NCBI GenBank assembly: GCA_036186865.1
Contig: AP025046.1
Span: 33,550,439 to 33,614,438, forward strand
Source: Eustoma russellianum
Lineage: Eukaryota > Streptophyta > Magnoliopsida > Gentianales > Gentianaceae
Reading direction: 5' to 3'
Length of the DNA stretch: 64,000 nucleotides
Shown here: positions 34,094-45,826 of the stretch, in pieces
How positions within the stretch are numbered: position 1 is the first letter of the stretch
Layout: every line of letters starts with the position of its first letter
Translations under genes and position numbers: made by a program
Notes under the pieces: generated by a model
Seen by the model: the letters and a program-made list of their open reading frames with translations, nothing else
What the model was told of the DNA's origin: nothing
Databases searched by the model: none

Positions 34094-36779
34094 CTACTCC
34101 TCCTGGTCGGCCTCTCTGAGGTCAACTCCTTCTTTGAACTGCTCAAGGAGCTTATCAAAAATAGCTTCAGCCTCAGTGTTGTAGAGATCGGCAAGTTGAG
34201 GATGCTCCTTATCCAGGTCTGGATAAACTTCTTGGCAGGCGTCAATTGCACAAGTCTGCCCCATTGCCAAAACAGCCCCTTGCATCTTCAGCAGACTTTC
34301 TTCAAAGTACTGAGACTTCCTGAACTCAACAACTGCAGATTTCTTGGTCTCTTCAGCTTGAGACTCAAACTGGGAAATGAGCTCAGTTTTGCTTTTCTTT
34401 TCTTCTTCAAGCTGCTGAGCCAGTTCATCTTTGATCTTCTGGTCTGCTTCAGATTGGCTCTTCAGCTGGGACAGTTCTTGCTCCACTTCATGGAATCCCT
34501 TCTGGAAGGACTCCAACTCAGCCTGAGTCTTGGTAGATGTCAGCTCTAAGTTGGAGATAACTCCCTTCAGCTCGTCCACTTGTGAATTGGTCACCGCCAG
34601 CCGAGTGTCGGACTCCTCATTTCCTTCTCTCAGTTGGGAGTTTTCAGACCTTAGGGAGTCCAACTCTGATTTCGTTGGGTCCATTTCTGACCTCAACGTC
34701 TTCAGCTCAGCATCCATCTCATCCAGCCTGGAATCATCAGGTCTTGCCGTCTCAGCTAACTCATCATTGGCCCTTTTCAGTTCAGCATTGGCCACAGAGA
34801 GCTTCACCACCAAGCTGCGCATTTCCTCAGCTCTCCTCAGCATGTCACACTCCTGGGCACGATACTGCAATAACCAACATGGTCAAGATATCATTTCAAC
34901 AATCTAAGTAAAAGGATTGTAGGATTTGAAAGAAACTCACCAAGGACATGTTTCTGAAGTAAGTGTCAAAGGCAGACTCCCAGTCCTGGCATGCAAATTG
35001 GGCCTCATCCACAGGCAGCACGGGCAGATCAGCTAATTTTCTTGCTACGCCTGGATGAGCCGTAGTATCAGCAACCCCGTACACCAGGTTTCTCCATTCA
35101 CGGCGATATTGATGGGAGGGCTCCCCCTCAGATGGAGCTTTCCCAAGAGGATGTCGGGGGGAAGCCTCTCCTGAAGTAATCACAACTCCTCCAGTAAGGG
35201 CATCCTTAGGATCCCTGATAATTGACCCCCCTGGAGGAGAAACTAAGGCCGCCGAGGCTTGAATAGAGACTGGTGCAGCAGAAACTGGTGCAGCCAGGAC
35301 TGGATCAAAAATGGGTGCCTCAGGAGCTTGATTATCATTGGATGGCACAGCTGGTGGAGTCACCTTGGCTTGAGGAACCTTGATGATGACCTTTGGAGGA
35401 GGGGCAGTCTTCTTGACACTTGCCCCAGCCTTTGCAACGGATTTGGGAGGCAAGGCTGGGGCCCCAGAAGTTTTCTTCTTCAGGGACTGAGCTGCAGCCT
35501 GAAGAGACTTCTTGGCTGCAGCAGAAGTGCCAACAGAAGTTTTGGGTGCAATAAAAACTCAAGTTAAAAGTGCTGAAATCAAATTACAACGATATCAACA
35601 ACAAAATGGTTCGTCTTTACCTTGTTTGGAGGGAGGAACGACTGGAGGAGCAGGCAGGCCCCGCACCTCGGTAGAAGCCTTGGAAGAAAGCTGAGCAGAG
35701 GAAGAAGGTTGTTCATCCTCTCTCTTCCTCTTCTTGGGAACCAGTTTCTTCAGTTTCTCAAGACTTTCAGACACCATGGTTCATGCAAAACGGAATAACA
35801 GATTAGTCAAAATGTATACACAACCTCAAGAAGAGTTAATAGATGCCTAAAGCATGTAAACATACCCAAGATTAAGGCTAAAGCAGAAGAGCCCAGAGTT
35901 TCATACTGATGGAAGGGCCACATGTGGTACAGGTCGGCCGCCCTTTACAACCGACCTGTCTACCATCTTCCAGTCTATGGCCTGGGGAAGATGCAATAAC
36001 TTTGAGGCTTCATCGCAGAATCTTTCGCTTGGCCTCATGTTATCTGCAGGGCCAGATTTCCATAGGGTTCTCCCGGGTAACCCTATGGCCTTGACGAAGA
36101 AAAATCTGCCCTTTTAGTTCTTGACAGAAGAGGGGATGTTTATAGCGTGGTTAATAGCTTTATTAGGATGTCTCCTACTAAAGTAATATCAGCTTTCTTT
36201 GTGCTTACACACAAACATCCCCCTAAAGACATCTAAATCAAACTCAGCCTCAGCTGCTCTCAGGTAGAGCAGATAGCTGGCGATGAATTTTAGACCATTG
36301 GGCATGATTTGTGGTAATATAAGGTGGTAAAAGTCAAGAATTTGAAGAAGAGGGCCAGGGACAGGAAGGTCAAACCCTGACCTGAAGTATTCTTCATAAA
36401 TTGCCTCATACCCAACGAATGGATCATAAGCAGTTTGATGAGGAAGAGGAATTGGGGAGAAAATATCTCTATCAATGCTAAACTCACTGCAAAAGTGAGA
36501 GATATCAGCAATCTTTAAAGTGCAGGGTGAACCCTGCACTATCGGAGAAGGAGAACCCCTGTCAAGAGACGGCAGGGGTACTAGGGCAGAGGATGTGGCA
36601 GCAACCGTAGAAGATCCACCAGCAGGACGTAACCTTCTTAAAGGACGGTTGTCCTCATCAAAATCAGATTTCTCATGAAGGGATTGAACCTCAAGGTCAC
36701 CCTCCAGATCATCTGGGTATGAATGAGTAGATATATTTTGGGAATCCGAAGAAGAAGGGGTTAAAATAACGAAAGCCAT
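34094..36779 (-). pseudogene. Antisense multi-exon gene of the Tat element
   Basis: Exon 1 starts at 36779 (MAFVILTPSS). It carries a domain I recognise as the 'putative gypsy type transposon' family (DPFVGYEAIYEEYFRSGFDL, then ILPQIMPNGLKFIASYL), continuing in the same frame to 35901 (SSVKN, RFFFVKAIGLPG, PSERFCDEASKLL) with two in-frame stops at 36189 and about 36114. Later exons are about 35777-35621 (basic KKLVPKKRKRED), 35515-34941 (Ala/Pro/Lys-rich, then DWESAFDTYFRNMSL, donor GTGAGT) and 34864-34094 (coiled coil, ending ADQEE). Biological role unknown; extra ORFs of this kind occur in Tat elements. The splice model is partly inferred. Confidence 0.75.
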
Positions 36780-36947
36780 GAGTAAGTTGAAGAAATGCTT
36801 ATAGAAGAGTGAAGGGTTGAGCTGAAAGGAAGAGCACCGGAGTAAGATGAAGAAAGGCTTCGGAGACAGAGAAGATGAACAGAAATGCAGAACAGGCGGG
36901 TATGCATAATAGAAGAAGAAGAAAAGAAAGGGTTAGGGTAATTGTCC

Positions 36948-36956
36948 CTATTTATA
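36948..36956 (-). promoter_or_regulatory. TATA box of the antisense gene
   Basis: TATAAATAG on the minus strand about 170 bp upstream of the antisense start codon, inside the element and outside the LTR. Position and sequence fit a plant core promoter. Confidence 0.6.
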
Positions 36957-37203
36957 AGTGAGAAAAAACGAAAGGTCACAACTTTTCGTCTGAAAATTCG
37001 AAGAGGCGGTGGTTAAAGCGTTTTCCCCTCTCGGGAGCTGAAACCGCCGAAAAGATAATGATGAGGTGTTGGAATTAACGCTTACAATAAAAGCGGGAGT
37101 TACGACACAAATAAGAGGATAATTGCTCAGTTAATGAAGACACATCACAGACTCATTAGAACAAGATTTGCCTGCCTTCACAGTTCAGCTCAGCCACATA
37201 AAA

Positions 37204-37215
37204 TCTGGGGGCAAA
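37204..37215 (+). promoter_or_regulatory. Polypurine tract of the Tat element
   Basis: TCTGGGGGCAAA immediately before the 3' LTR, the plus-strand priming site. Confidence 0.8.
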
Positions 37216-38043
37216 TGATAAACCATAATTAATCGTCTGTTAGTCAGCAACAGTCAACGGTACAACTACTGCAGTTCAGCGCTCAAGTATTGTTGTTTAG
37301 CAGTTCAGCGCCCAAGCATTGCTGTTCAGCCTTGACTGCACTTAAGCGGGCCTACTAGACACTCATTACATTATCGAAGAATATAGCAAGGTTTGCACCT
37401 CGGCACCAACTTCAGCTTATACCCAAGTTCTGCACTTTAGACACTTCAGCAAGACTTGATCTTGCACTTCGGCAAAGCTTGGTTGGGGACTTCAGCGAAG
37501 GAATCCAGCACACCATTACACCACGAAACCATCAGGTAGAAGTACAATTCGAATATGATAATTACAGTTGGTTATTCGGTCTGAACACGCCAAGGTCATT
37601 CCAACAGGTCTATTAGTCACATCAGCCGGTCTACCTGTCACATCAGCAGACCTACGATGTCCTAGGCTTTCTGCCCCAAGCAAACATCTCATCCACCATC
37701 AGAGGCCAAGGGCGAGAAAAAGTTAATAAAAGCAAGCCAATCGAGACGAAGAAAGGGATCCGAAATCCAAACATTGACATCCTAAAGCAAATTCATACAC
37801 TTTGCTCTTCAGCTTATACTGTGAGAAACACTTAACTCACCATCTAAATTATATTCTCAGTGAGAAATGGCTCAAACTGACTTGAGCGTCGGAGGGTTTT
37901 TTCCGGGGCCAACCCCCCGGGACCTCTGATCTGTGCTTCCTTGTGGAGGATATTTTGGAAGCTATTCCAGCTATTTACCTTTCACCAGCTGACGACGTTA
38001 ATTTGAGGTCATCTTGACCCTTGGTGAAGATCCGGCTTCATCA
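37216..38043 (+). repeat. 3' LTR of the Tat element
   Basis: 828 bp, nearly identical to the 5' copy apart from scattered substitutions and short indels (for example GTAGAAGTAC inserted after CCATCAG). Followed by target duplication CGCAT at 38044-38048. Confidence 0.92.
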
Positions 38044-38335
38044 CGCATTTAAAGAGAAAATAATGCATCAAGCACGCATTTCAAATGGGTTATATTATAA
38101 AACACATAGTGGGATTAGAGGATTCATGCCAAGTTTTTTTGTGCTTATGAAAATTTATTAATCAGGTTTTATCTTAGCGATTAAGATTGAGGTTCTAGTG
38201 TAAAGCTTGTAAATTTAAATCCTGCCATACATAAATTTTCTTTTTTTAAGGGTGATTATCTATACCCTATGTGCCATGATTCAAATGGTTATTGTATTAG
38301 ATTAACGTAAAAGTAAAATGCATATTATATGTTAC

Positions 38336-38450
38336 CACAACAACAGAGCAAAAGCTATCAATAGAGTCTAGAAAATGTAAGCGACAGGCATACAATACCT
38401 CTATCTCAAGGGATAGAGAGTTTGCTTCCAATGAGACCCCGACTCTATAT
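38336..38450 (-). mobile_element. 115-bp retro-insertion (LINE 3' end or SINE) with long TSD
   Basis: The minus strand matches the 3' untranslated end of the LINE at 45691-45800 (GGGGTCTCATTGGAAGC, then AAACTCTCTATCCCTTGAG) and ends in TTGTTGTG. It is flanked by 23-bp direct repeats at 38313-38335 and 38451-38473 (TATTATATGTTAC core, one mismatch). This is the footprint of target-primed reverse transcription by a severely 5'-truncated LINE or a SINE sharing its tail. Confidence 0.8.
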
Positions 38451-40659
38451 GTAAAATGTATATTATATGTTACTTATTCTTATTTACATTTTTACACACT
38501 GTATACATAGAGAAAATATAAAAATACGAAAAATGTTTTTAATCTAGCAATATAACAATTTTTACCATTAGACATTATTTGAATCATTTTGTAGTTGAAT
38601 TTAACATCGAAATTCATAATTGCACTGACCTAATAATAGTCGACAATGACAAAAACTAGAAACTGACCTAATAATAGTTAACAATGACAAAAACTAGAAA
38701 TTGCTTATCGTCTTTTTAAAACAGAAAAAATTACCTTTTATCTTTATATAGTATGACGATTCTATACCAAGACCCTTTATAGTTTAAATTTTAATAGTTA
38801 TATATTTAAAAAAAGAGAATATCTCGTTAAAAAAAATTCAACATTCCGTCTATTTTATGATGGAAAATTTTGTTTCTCATTTTATCCAAAATCACAAATA
38901 ATTTTAAAGTAGAGAGGAGCTCTAAAGGTACACTAATTAGTAAAATTAAATTTGTTATGAATAATTTTATGATGTTTGACCCGAAGAGGAAAAAAAACCT
39001 TATCCTTCGAGGTTTTTTTCCTTTTTTTGGGGTGTGAGCGCACATTAAGTTTAGAAGTGGTTCAACATGTATCACTCAATTATTCGTGTCACTTACAAAT
39101 TTAGTTGTTTGAATTCAATAAAAGAACTTTTCAAGGTTCGTATATTCAAAATTATATTTATATAATACACATACCAATGATATACTAAAATTCAATTGAT
39201 TATATTAAGTATGTATCAATGTAATATCATTTATTCCATGAAAGTCTGAAACTTCTTGTAAGGGTGTAATAATAACAAGTATAATACTATGCTTGGACTA
39301 TTTTTAACTCGCTGACTTATTTTAGAATTCGTTTTGCTTAAATGAAATTGAGATATTTCGTCCATTGTAAAATGCCATAGTAACCATTGACAAATGAAAT
39401 CATGTATAGTTATACGTCAACATAATTCATTTACAATATTAAGGATAAGCTAAAGTAATGCCAATAATAATAATTTTTAATGAAATTGTCTTAAAAAGAT
39501 TCTAATTTATATGAAACTTGTGACGCGTTTATTTATTTTAGGATCATGGCTATGTAACCGTTAAGGATATTGCCTTATCATCTTATGTGAAAATCATTGA
39601 AGAAAGACTTACCTACCTACAAAATATTTTAAATAAAAATAAAAGATTCAAAATAATTATATTATTGTCTTGGATCCACAAATTAGAACATCCTATTATA
39701 GAATAAAACAATTAAATTCTATTTGTCAGTACACTTTGCCCTCTTGTGGTTCACAATAATTTTGCCACCCCATTGGTTTGCAAATCTTCAGCTACACATG
39801 TTCTCCCCTGTTAACTTTGGACATAATATGCATTTTCAGTTCAATCTAAAATTATAAAGAACATAAAGTTCAAATTATAAACTATAGAATATCTCGTTGT
39901 AGATTTGTCGAACTATAAGGGATAAAAAATAATGTTCTCTTTAAAAACATATACTTCTTCTGTCCTAAATAATTGTCACATTAGGTAAACAAATATTTAA
40001 TCAAACATCAATTAAGACTTTTGTTGAAATTGTGATCCACGTAATTTATGATCTAGTTACAATAAATAAAGTGTAAATTGTTTAAATAATTTAATATTAA
40101 GTAGTGTTTGACCAATTACATGTTTGACCAGACATGACTCTATGGTTAAGAGATAAGTAGTACTATGTTTTTCGTGTTATGCTTACTGTGTGAAGTTAAA
40201 ACTGGATCTTTACAATTTTGTCATCTTTATATTCTTTATACTAAGCATGATTCCCAATTTTTCTTTACAATTAATACTTGATGAGATATAATATTTATTT
40301 TATGTTTGAAGAGGGAGGGAAAGTCGATACATAAAGAACGAAAAAATGTGATTGATATTTTTAATCATTTTTTTATGTTCATACTTGAATATCCAACATT
40401 TAGACTCTGTAGATCTTAGTGTCAATCTATAAAACTTTCTCTTAACTTTTAAAGATATTTCCTATTACAAAGAAAAGTTAACAAACTTTTTCACTTTAAC
40501 CACTTCTGTATCATGTGATTTACAGTCAATTCTTTCATCTTTCTGCAGTAAAGATCATAAATATCTAAAAATCTCACTCAGTTGAATTTTTCCAAGATCA
40601 TAAAATCAAACGGGGTAGGATCGGCTGACATAACGTACCCCGGTTAGTTGGTGATCGTG

Positions 40660-40743
40660 AATCAGAAGGCACCACGTCGGCACTTCAGCAAAAGCAAAAA
40701 AGGAAAAAGAATTGCTGAATTGCCGATGTGGCATCTTCTGATT
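40660..40743. repeat. Imperfect fold-back (32-nt arms)
   Basis: AATCAGAAGGCACCACGTCG... at 40660-40691 pairs with its near reverse complement at 40712-40743 around an A-rich 20-nt loop. About six mismatches. It could be a small MITE or a transcribed hairpin; no target duplication or promoter is evident. Confidence 0.6.
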
Positions 40744-40849
40744 GGCGGAAACCCCCTGACCTCTTATGTGTTGGTTTGACAGAAATACTCCGAAATTAAA
40801 TTTCATATACTATGTCTTCTTTTGACTAAATTTGAAGATCTTTTCTTCT

Positions 40850-41620
40850 AGTATCTTTCGTCAACATTCCAGCTTAACATTGAATAATTCGCTAGTATTA
40901 TCTACCAACACAATGCCATCTGCAAATAACATACTCCACAAACTCTGCCTTAAGTCGAGTGAGCTCATCTATTACTAAATTAAGTACGTATGGACTTAAT
41001 ACAGATTCTTGGTGTAAACCACTTTTAATAGAGAACTTTGGGTTTAGTCATGCGAGAGCTCTTACGATTATCATCGCATTCTCATATATGTCTTTGGCAA
41101 TTTCTACATACGTTACTCTAACATATTTCTTTTCAAGCACTCTCCACAGTATCTTTCGTGTGACTTATCGTTTGCTTTTCCAAGTCAATGAAAACCATAT
41201 GCAAATATACTTCTTTTCTCGATGCTCGCTAAGAGTATTCTCAAGAGATGAATGACCTCCATCATTGACCTTCTAGCATAAATTCAATTCGACTTTCATA
41301 TACACTAGTCTCTTTGCAAAGTCTTTTCTCAATCATTCTCTCTCAGAGCTTCATTATGTGGTTAATTAACTTAATTCTTTTATGATTTGTACATCCTTTG
41401 TTTTTATACAGAGTCACTAAAGTGTTTTTTCCATAAGTCAATCATCATTCCGGTCTTCACAATCTTGCTAAAATTATCTGTGATCCACATAATACTTTCT
41501 TTTCTTAGACACTTCCAAGCTTTAACTAGAATACCGTCGAGTCAAATCGCTTTGCAAGTGCATGCTTTTAAAAAAATTGTGGAACGTGAAGAGCGCACAA
41601 GTATTTTAGAACAGTTCAGA
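40850..41620 (-). pseudogene. LINE reverse transcriptase remnant
   Basis: The minus strand reads, in broken frames, AWKCLRKESIMWI, then FSKIVKTGMMIDLWK, then IDELTRLKAEFVEYV, corresponding to the RT of the LINE at 44.1 kb (LFN-KTGKMPDEW; LDELSKSVQETVPW). Heavily decayed, many stops. Confidence 0.65.
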
Positions 41621-42022
41621 ACACCTTGAAACCACTTCAAATTTAGCCTCAACTAAGCTTTAACCATGAGAATAAAGCTGTTCAACCTCTATCACTCTAT
41701 CAACTATCTGTAACTTCTATAAATGATAACTTTAACTTACTCGCTTTTTCACTGTATTTTAGAGCCCCTCTGTATAGAAAATGGGGCATCTTCAAGTACG
41801 ACTTGCTTGGATGGGATGAAAAATTATACCATTGAAAATTAGTTAAAATTAGACTATTCATCCTTGAAAGAGTTGGAAACTTGCTCAACACTTCCAACCA
41901 TCAATCAACATATGGGTCAAATATTGAACCTCTCGGAGGTGTTCATTTGATCTAGAGGTTGAATCCTCGATCTTGAGGACCTTTTACAGATTCATTTTTA
42001 ATTTCATGATTCATTTACAAAT

Positions 42023-42027
42023 CAATC
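42023..42027. repeat. Target site duplication, left (CAATC)
   Basis: CAATC precedes the 5' LTR of the older gypsy element; the same 5 bp follow its 3' LTR at 55418-55422, 13.4 kb away. Confidence 0.85.
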
Positions 42028-44097
42028 TGATAAAGAAGTGGAGCACAACTCACAAGTAGAAGACATGTAGAGGGTTGAAGAGGGAGGAATCATGTCCGAG
42101 GAAGCTTCAAAGGAACCAATCACGAGAAGCAAAGCGAGAGAATTGAAGCGGGAGGTGATCGCGATACTTGCGGAAATCGTGCGACACCAAGAGGACAATG
42201 TAGCTGAGCATTGGTACTATCTTTTGGAGCTTTGTTGAAGAAAGAAAGAGCATAAGATAGACGGAGGGTTGGACGCAACGTCTAAGCATGTTTATGTGCC
42301 GATTGTGCGTAAAAGGTCTTGCAAGGCCTAGTTTTTGGCTTGAATGTCTTATATTCTTTTGTAATGTATTTTAGGGTCACTTTTACATGTGTTTAAGTTG
42401 TTTCTAAACATTAAAAATGTTAGTGAAAAGATAGAAAATAAGCTTTCCAAATTTGAGGAAAAGCCTAAAATGTAAGGTTTTTCACAGGAGGACTATGTCT
42501 CGGTATTTTGGCCATAAATCACTCATCTGACGTTTTTTTGAGGTAAATTCGAGGCTACAATTTTCTAGAAGACCTTGTTGACAGATTCGGTGATGTGTAT
42601 TTTTTCACCTACTAGCAAGTATACTAGGTCCGAATGTAGAAACGGTAGATGAGTAGGTTGTCGATCCCTCGAGGACTAGTTTTTAAGTACCAAAATTATA
42701 TTTTTGCCTCAATTTAAACCTTTCAAAAATTAAAATTAAATAAAAAACGAAAATAAAAATAATAAATAGCACAATCGTACCGCACACGACACAAATAACC
42801 CGAGACTTACTTTTTTTTCTAAAGGATTCATGACTAGTTATGCTTTGGTTGAATTTTCTTTTCTATAGGTCTAGCATTTTTTTTACTATCTATTCAACAT
42901 GTACATTAAATTTGATTCAAATTGCTAAGGATAAAATTCTCAGGTTTAGCTACTACACAATCACTTGGCGTAGGAACCTAACTCGGTTTGACAAACTCTG
43001 TATCCCTACGCAAGTTTTATTCCAACAAGTCGCATTTAATTTCCTTAGAATTTTCTAATCATCCACCCGTAGAAACCGAATCTATCCCTAGTCAGTTTTA
43101 CTATAGGTTTGTTGTTGACAAGGTCATAAATAAATTCTTCACCTCCCGGTTCTTCAAAATTAATTACTTGTTCTATCAGCAGGTAGCTAATCTACTGACG
43201 CGATAAACACACCAACAATAATTAGCAGTTGAAAAAATAATAATCAATTAAACGAGATAATAAAAATGCAAATATTGTATCACAGAAAATTCAACCATAG
43301 CAATAACTAGTCAAGAAAATAAAAGAACTAGCCACTCATTGTCATTATAGTGGCTTTCAAAATAATATATAAATGCATGCAAAACATGAGGAAAAATACG
43401 CAGATAAAATTTCACCCAATCAGCGTTGACAGCTGGCAGCCGCCAATTGGTGTGGACCGCTGGGCTGCTGCAGTGAAAAGCTGCTGACTTGCCTCAGCTT
43501 CGGAATCCGTGCAATGCAAATGATGAGGCGGAGACAGAAAACTTTCACTCCTGTGGCTACACTTTTTTCTTTTGCCTTTTGACTAATAATGGAGAGAGAA
43601 AATTGACAAGCTTTTTCTTCCCCAAACTTCGGGTGACACAACGGATGGAGAGAGGAAATTAAGCCTTGGAAAGCGCGCGGTAATTGTTTTAGGGAAGAAA
43701 TATACTAGTCTCGGTAATCATGCTTGGTTGAGGAAGAATTTCCTGATGGCTGCGTGATTTATAGCGCTGAAATGATAAGGGAGGCTTCTCAGCTCCCTTT
43801 TTTTCTCAATCGCTTCAACAAAATGATCTTATATAATTCGATTCTGTTGAAACTTATCTTCTTTTTTCCATTACTTATCTCGAAAACTGCGCCTGCTTTG
43901 CAGAAAATTCTGCTGGAAGGTTGCCGCCTGGCCTCCCATGTTTATATATTTTATTTCCTGCAATATTAATAGAACTGTGTAGTGTCCAATTGAAAATAAA
44001 TAAATATTACATTTAGCTAAATAACATAAACTTTAACATCATTTAAATGTAATTCAGTTAAGCTTAGAAAATGAAGTTAATTTAGCTAACAAAATTA

Positions 44098-45826
44098 TTT
44101 AGGGGAAGAAGGGGTTCAATGGCTAACTGTTATGTTCAACCTTATTTTCAAAACAGGAAAAATGCCAGATGAGTGGAGAAGGAGCGTAGTGGTCCCTCTA
44201 TATAAGAAAAAAGGAGATGCGCAATATTGTGGGAACTATAGGGGGATTAAATTGCTAAGTCATACTATGAAGTTATGGGAGAGAGTAATCGACACTAGAA
44301 TTAGAGAAGAAATTCAAGTTACGGTAAACCAATTTGGTTTTATGCCAGGACGGTCAACTACGGAAGCAATACACATTTTAAGGAGATTGATGGAGAAGTA
44401 CAGGGAGAAGAAACGCGATCTACATATGGTTTTCATCGATCTTGAAAAAGCGTATGATAATGTGCCACGCAAACTGATATGGGATAGTCTGGATGCAAGA
44501 GGGGTTCCTATGAAGTATGTAGACAATCAGGGATATGTATGTTGGGACAAAAACAACCGTTCATACTCCTGTAGGGAATACAGACTTCTTCCCAGTGGAG
44601 GTAGGCCTCCATCAAGGGTCCGCTTTGAGCCCATTCCTTTTTACAGTTGTCCTAGATGAGTTGTCAAAGTCGGTCCAAGAGACAGTTCCATGGTGTATGC
44701 TTTTTGCTGACAATATTGTATTAGTCGCGAAAAGTAGACATAATCTGAGTATGAGATTAGAGGAGTGGCGAGGTGCTCTAGAGAGGAAAGACCTGAGTAT
44801 TAGTCGTTCCAAGACTGAGTACCTGCACTGTGACTTCAGTGGCATAGACAACGATGAGAATAGCCAACTCACCATCGAGGGGCAAGTGGTCCCAAAGGTA
44901 AGTAAGTTCAAGTATCTAGGATCATTTGTACAGAAAGATGGGGACATAGAGAGTGATGTAGCACACCGAGTCCAGGCAGGTTGGTGCAAGTGGAGGGCAG
45001 CCTCAGGGGTGCTGTGTGACAAGAATTTTCCAATTAAATTAAAAAGAAAATTTTATAGGATGGCAGTGCGGCCGGCAATGTTATATGGAACAGACTGTTG
45101 GGCCATCAAGAGGACACAATCACAGAAGATGGAAGTGGCAGAGATGAAGATGCTGAGGTGGATGTGCGGACATACAAGGCTAGACAAGATAAGAAATGAG
45201 GTGTACAGAGAAAGGTTTGGGGTGACTAGTATAAAAAATAAGATAAGAGAGGGAAGACTAAGATGGTTTGGGCATGTCAAGAGGAGACAGTCAACGGCGT
45301 CTGTCAGAGCAATCGAAAGCCTCACCGTAGAAGGGAAGAGGAGTAAAGGCAGGCCCAAACTGACATGGGATGAGCAGATTAGGCATAACTTACTAGAGTT
45401 GCACATTTCTGAGGACATGGTCCAGGATAGGAGTTCATGGAGGCAGATGATTAAGGTTAAGGAGGGGTAGACATGATATACGACACCTTAGAGCATGCTT
45501 AGAGGATTAGATATTATTTACACTTTAATTGACTTTGCATATTTTGTTTCGGTCTTTTTCTTTCAATTATGTGTGCATGCTCACTATTATGACTATTTTA
45601 ATATCGGAAGACTGTAGCATACGTTTAATAAAATAGGTCCACTAGTACATAGTCCTATTGTTATGATTATCTGTGCATGTACATATAGAGCCGGGGGTCT
45701 CACTGGAAGCAAACTCTCTATCCCTTGGGATGGAGGTATTGTTTGCCTACCTCTCACCCTCCCCAGGCCCTAATGATAGCTTGTGCTATCGTTGGGATAT
45801 ACTGGGTATGATTGATTGATTGATTT
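44098..45826 (+). mobile_element. 5'-truncated LINE (RTE-like)
   Basis: Starts within RT and keeps the RT 3' part, the C-terminal region, the 3' untranslated region and a (GATT)n tail at about 45808-45826. Endonuclease and the RT N-terminus are absent, as usual for truncated LINEs. Related pieces lie at 20.2-21.6, 38.3, 40.9-41.6 and 63.8 kb. The RTE clade is my inference from the RT sequence. Confidence 0.85.
44108..45470 (+). pseudogene. LINE reverse transcriptase, frameshifted
   Basis: The first frame (to about 44550) has KTGKMPDEWRRSVVVPLYKK, NYRGIKLLSHTMKLWERVI, NQFGFMPGRSTTEAI and MVFIDLEKAYDNVPR, all standard LINE RT blocks. A shift near 44535 moves to the second frame: VGLHQGSALSPFLFTVVLDE, then the catalytic box FAD-N at 44703-44714 where the family has F-A-D-D. 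The C-terminus has LYGTDCWAIK, MLRWMCGHTRLDKIRNEVY and RLRWFGHVKRR, ending at 45468-45470. The enzyme copies the LINE RNA at the target; this copy is inactive. Confidence 0.87.

Larger units (their letters stand above)
25662..38043 (+). mobile_element. Tat-type Ty3/gypsy retrotransposon, complete but defective
   Basis: 12.4 kb with LTRs of 821 and 828 bp (ends TGAT...ATCA), matching 5-bp target duplications, a primer site and a polypurine tract. Order: gag, protease, RT, RNase H, second RNase H, integrase, a 116-bp tandem array, then an antisense multi-exon gene. Dual RNase H, a repeat-rich 3' region and extra antisense ORFs are known from the Tat lineage (for example Grande and Retand). Pol has five in-frame stops and a mutated RT active site, yet LTR identity is about 97% by eye. 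Confidence 0.93.
38049..42022. other. AT-rich intergenic spacer with retroelement debris
   Basis: No cellular gene recognised. Apart from the small retro-insertion (38336-38450), the fold-back (40660-40743) and the LINE remnant (40850-41620) listed separately, it is AT-rich DNA with only short low-complexity frames. Confidence 0.6.

Noticed and set aside
34196..34911. Plus-strand ORFs opposite the coiled-coil exon
   Set aside because: Shadows of the antisense gene; composition follows from its Glu/Leu/Ser codons.
44612..45418. Minus-strand ORFs opposite the LINE
   Set aside because: Shadows of the LINE RT frame, which shows conserved RT blocks.
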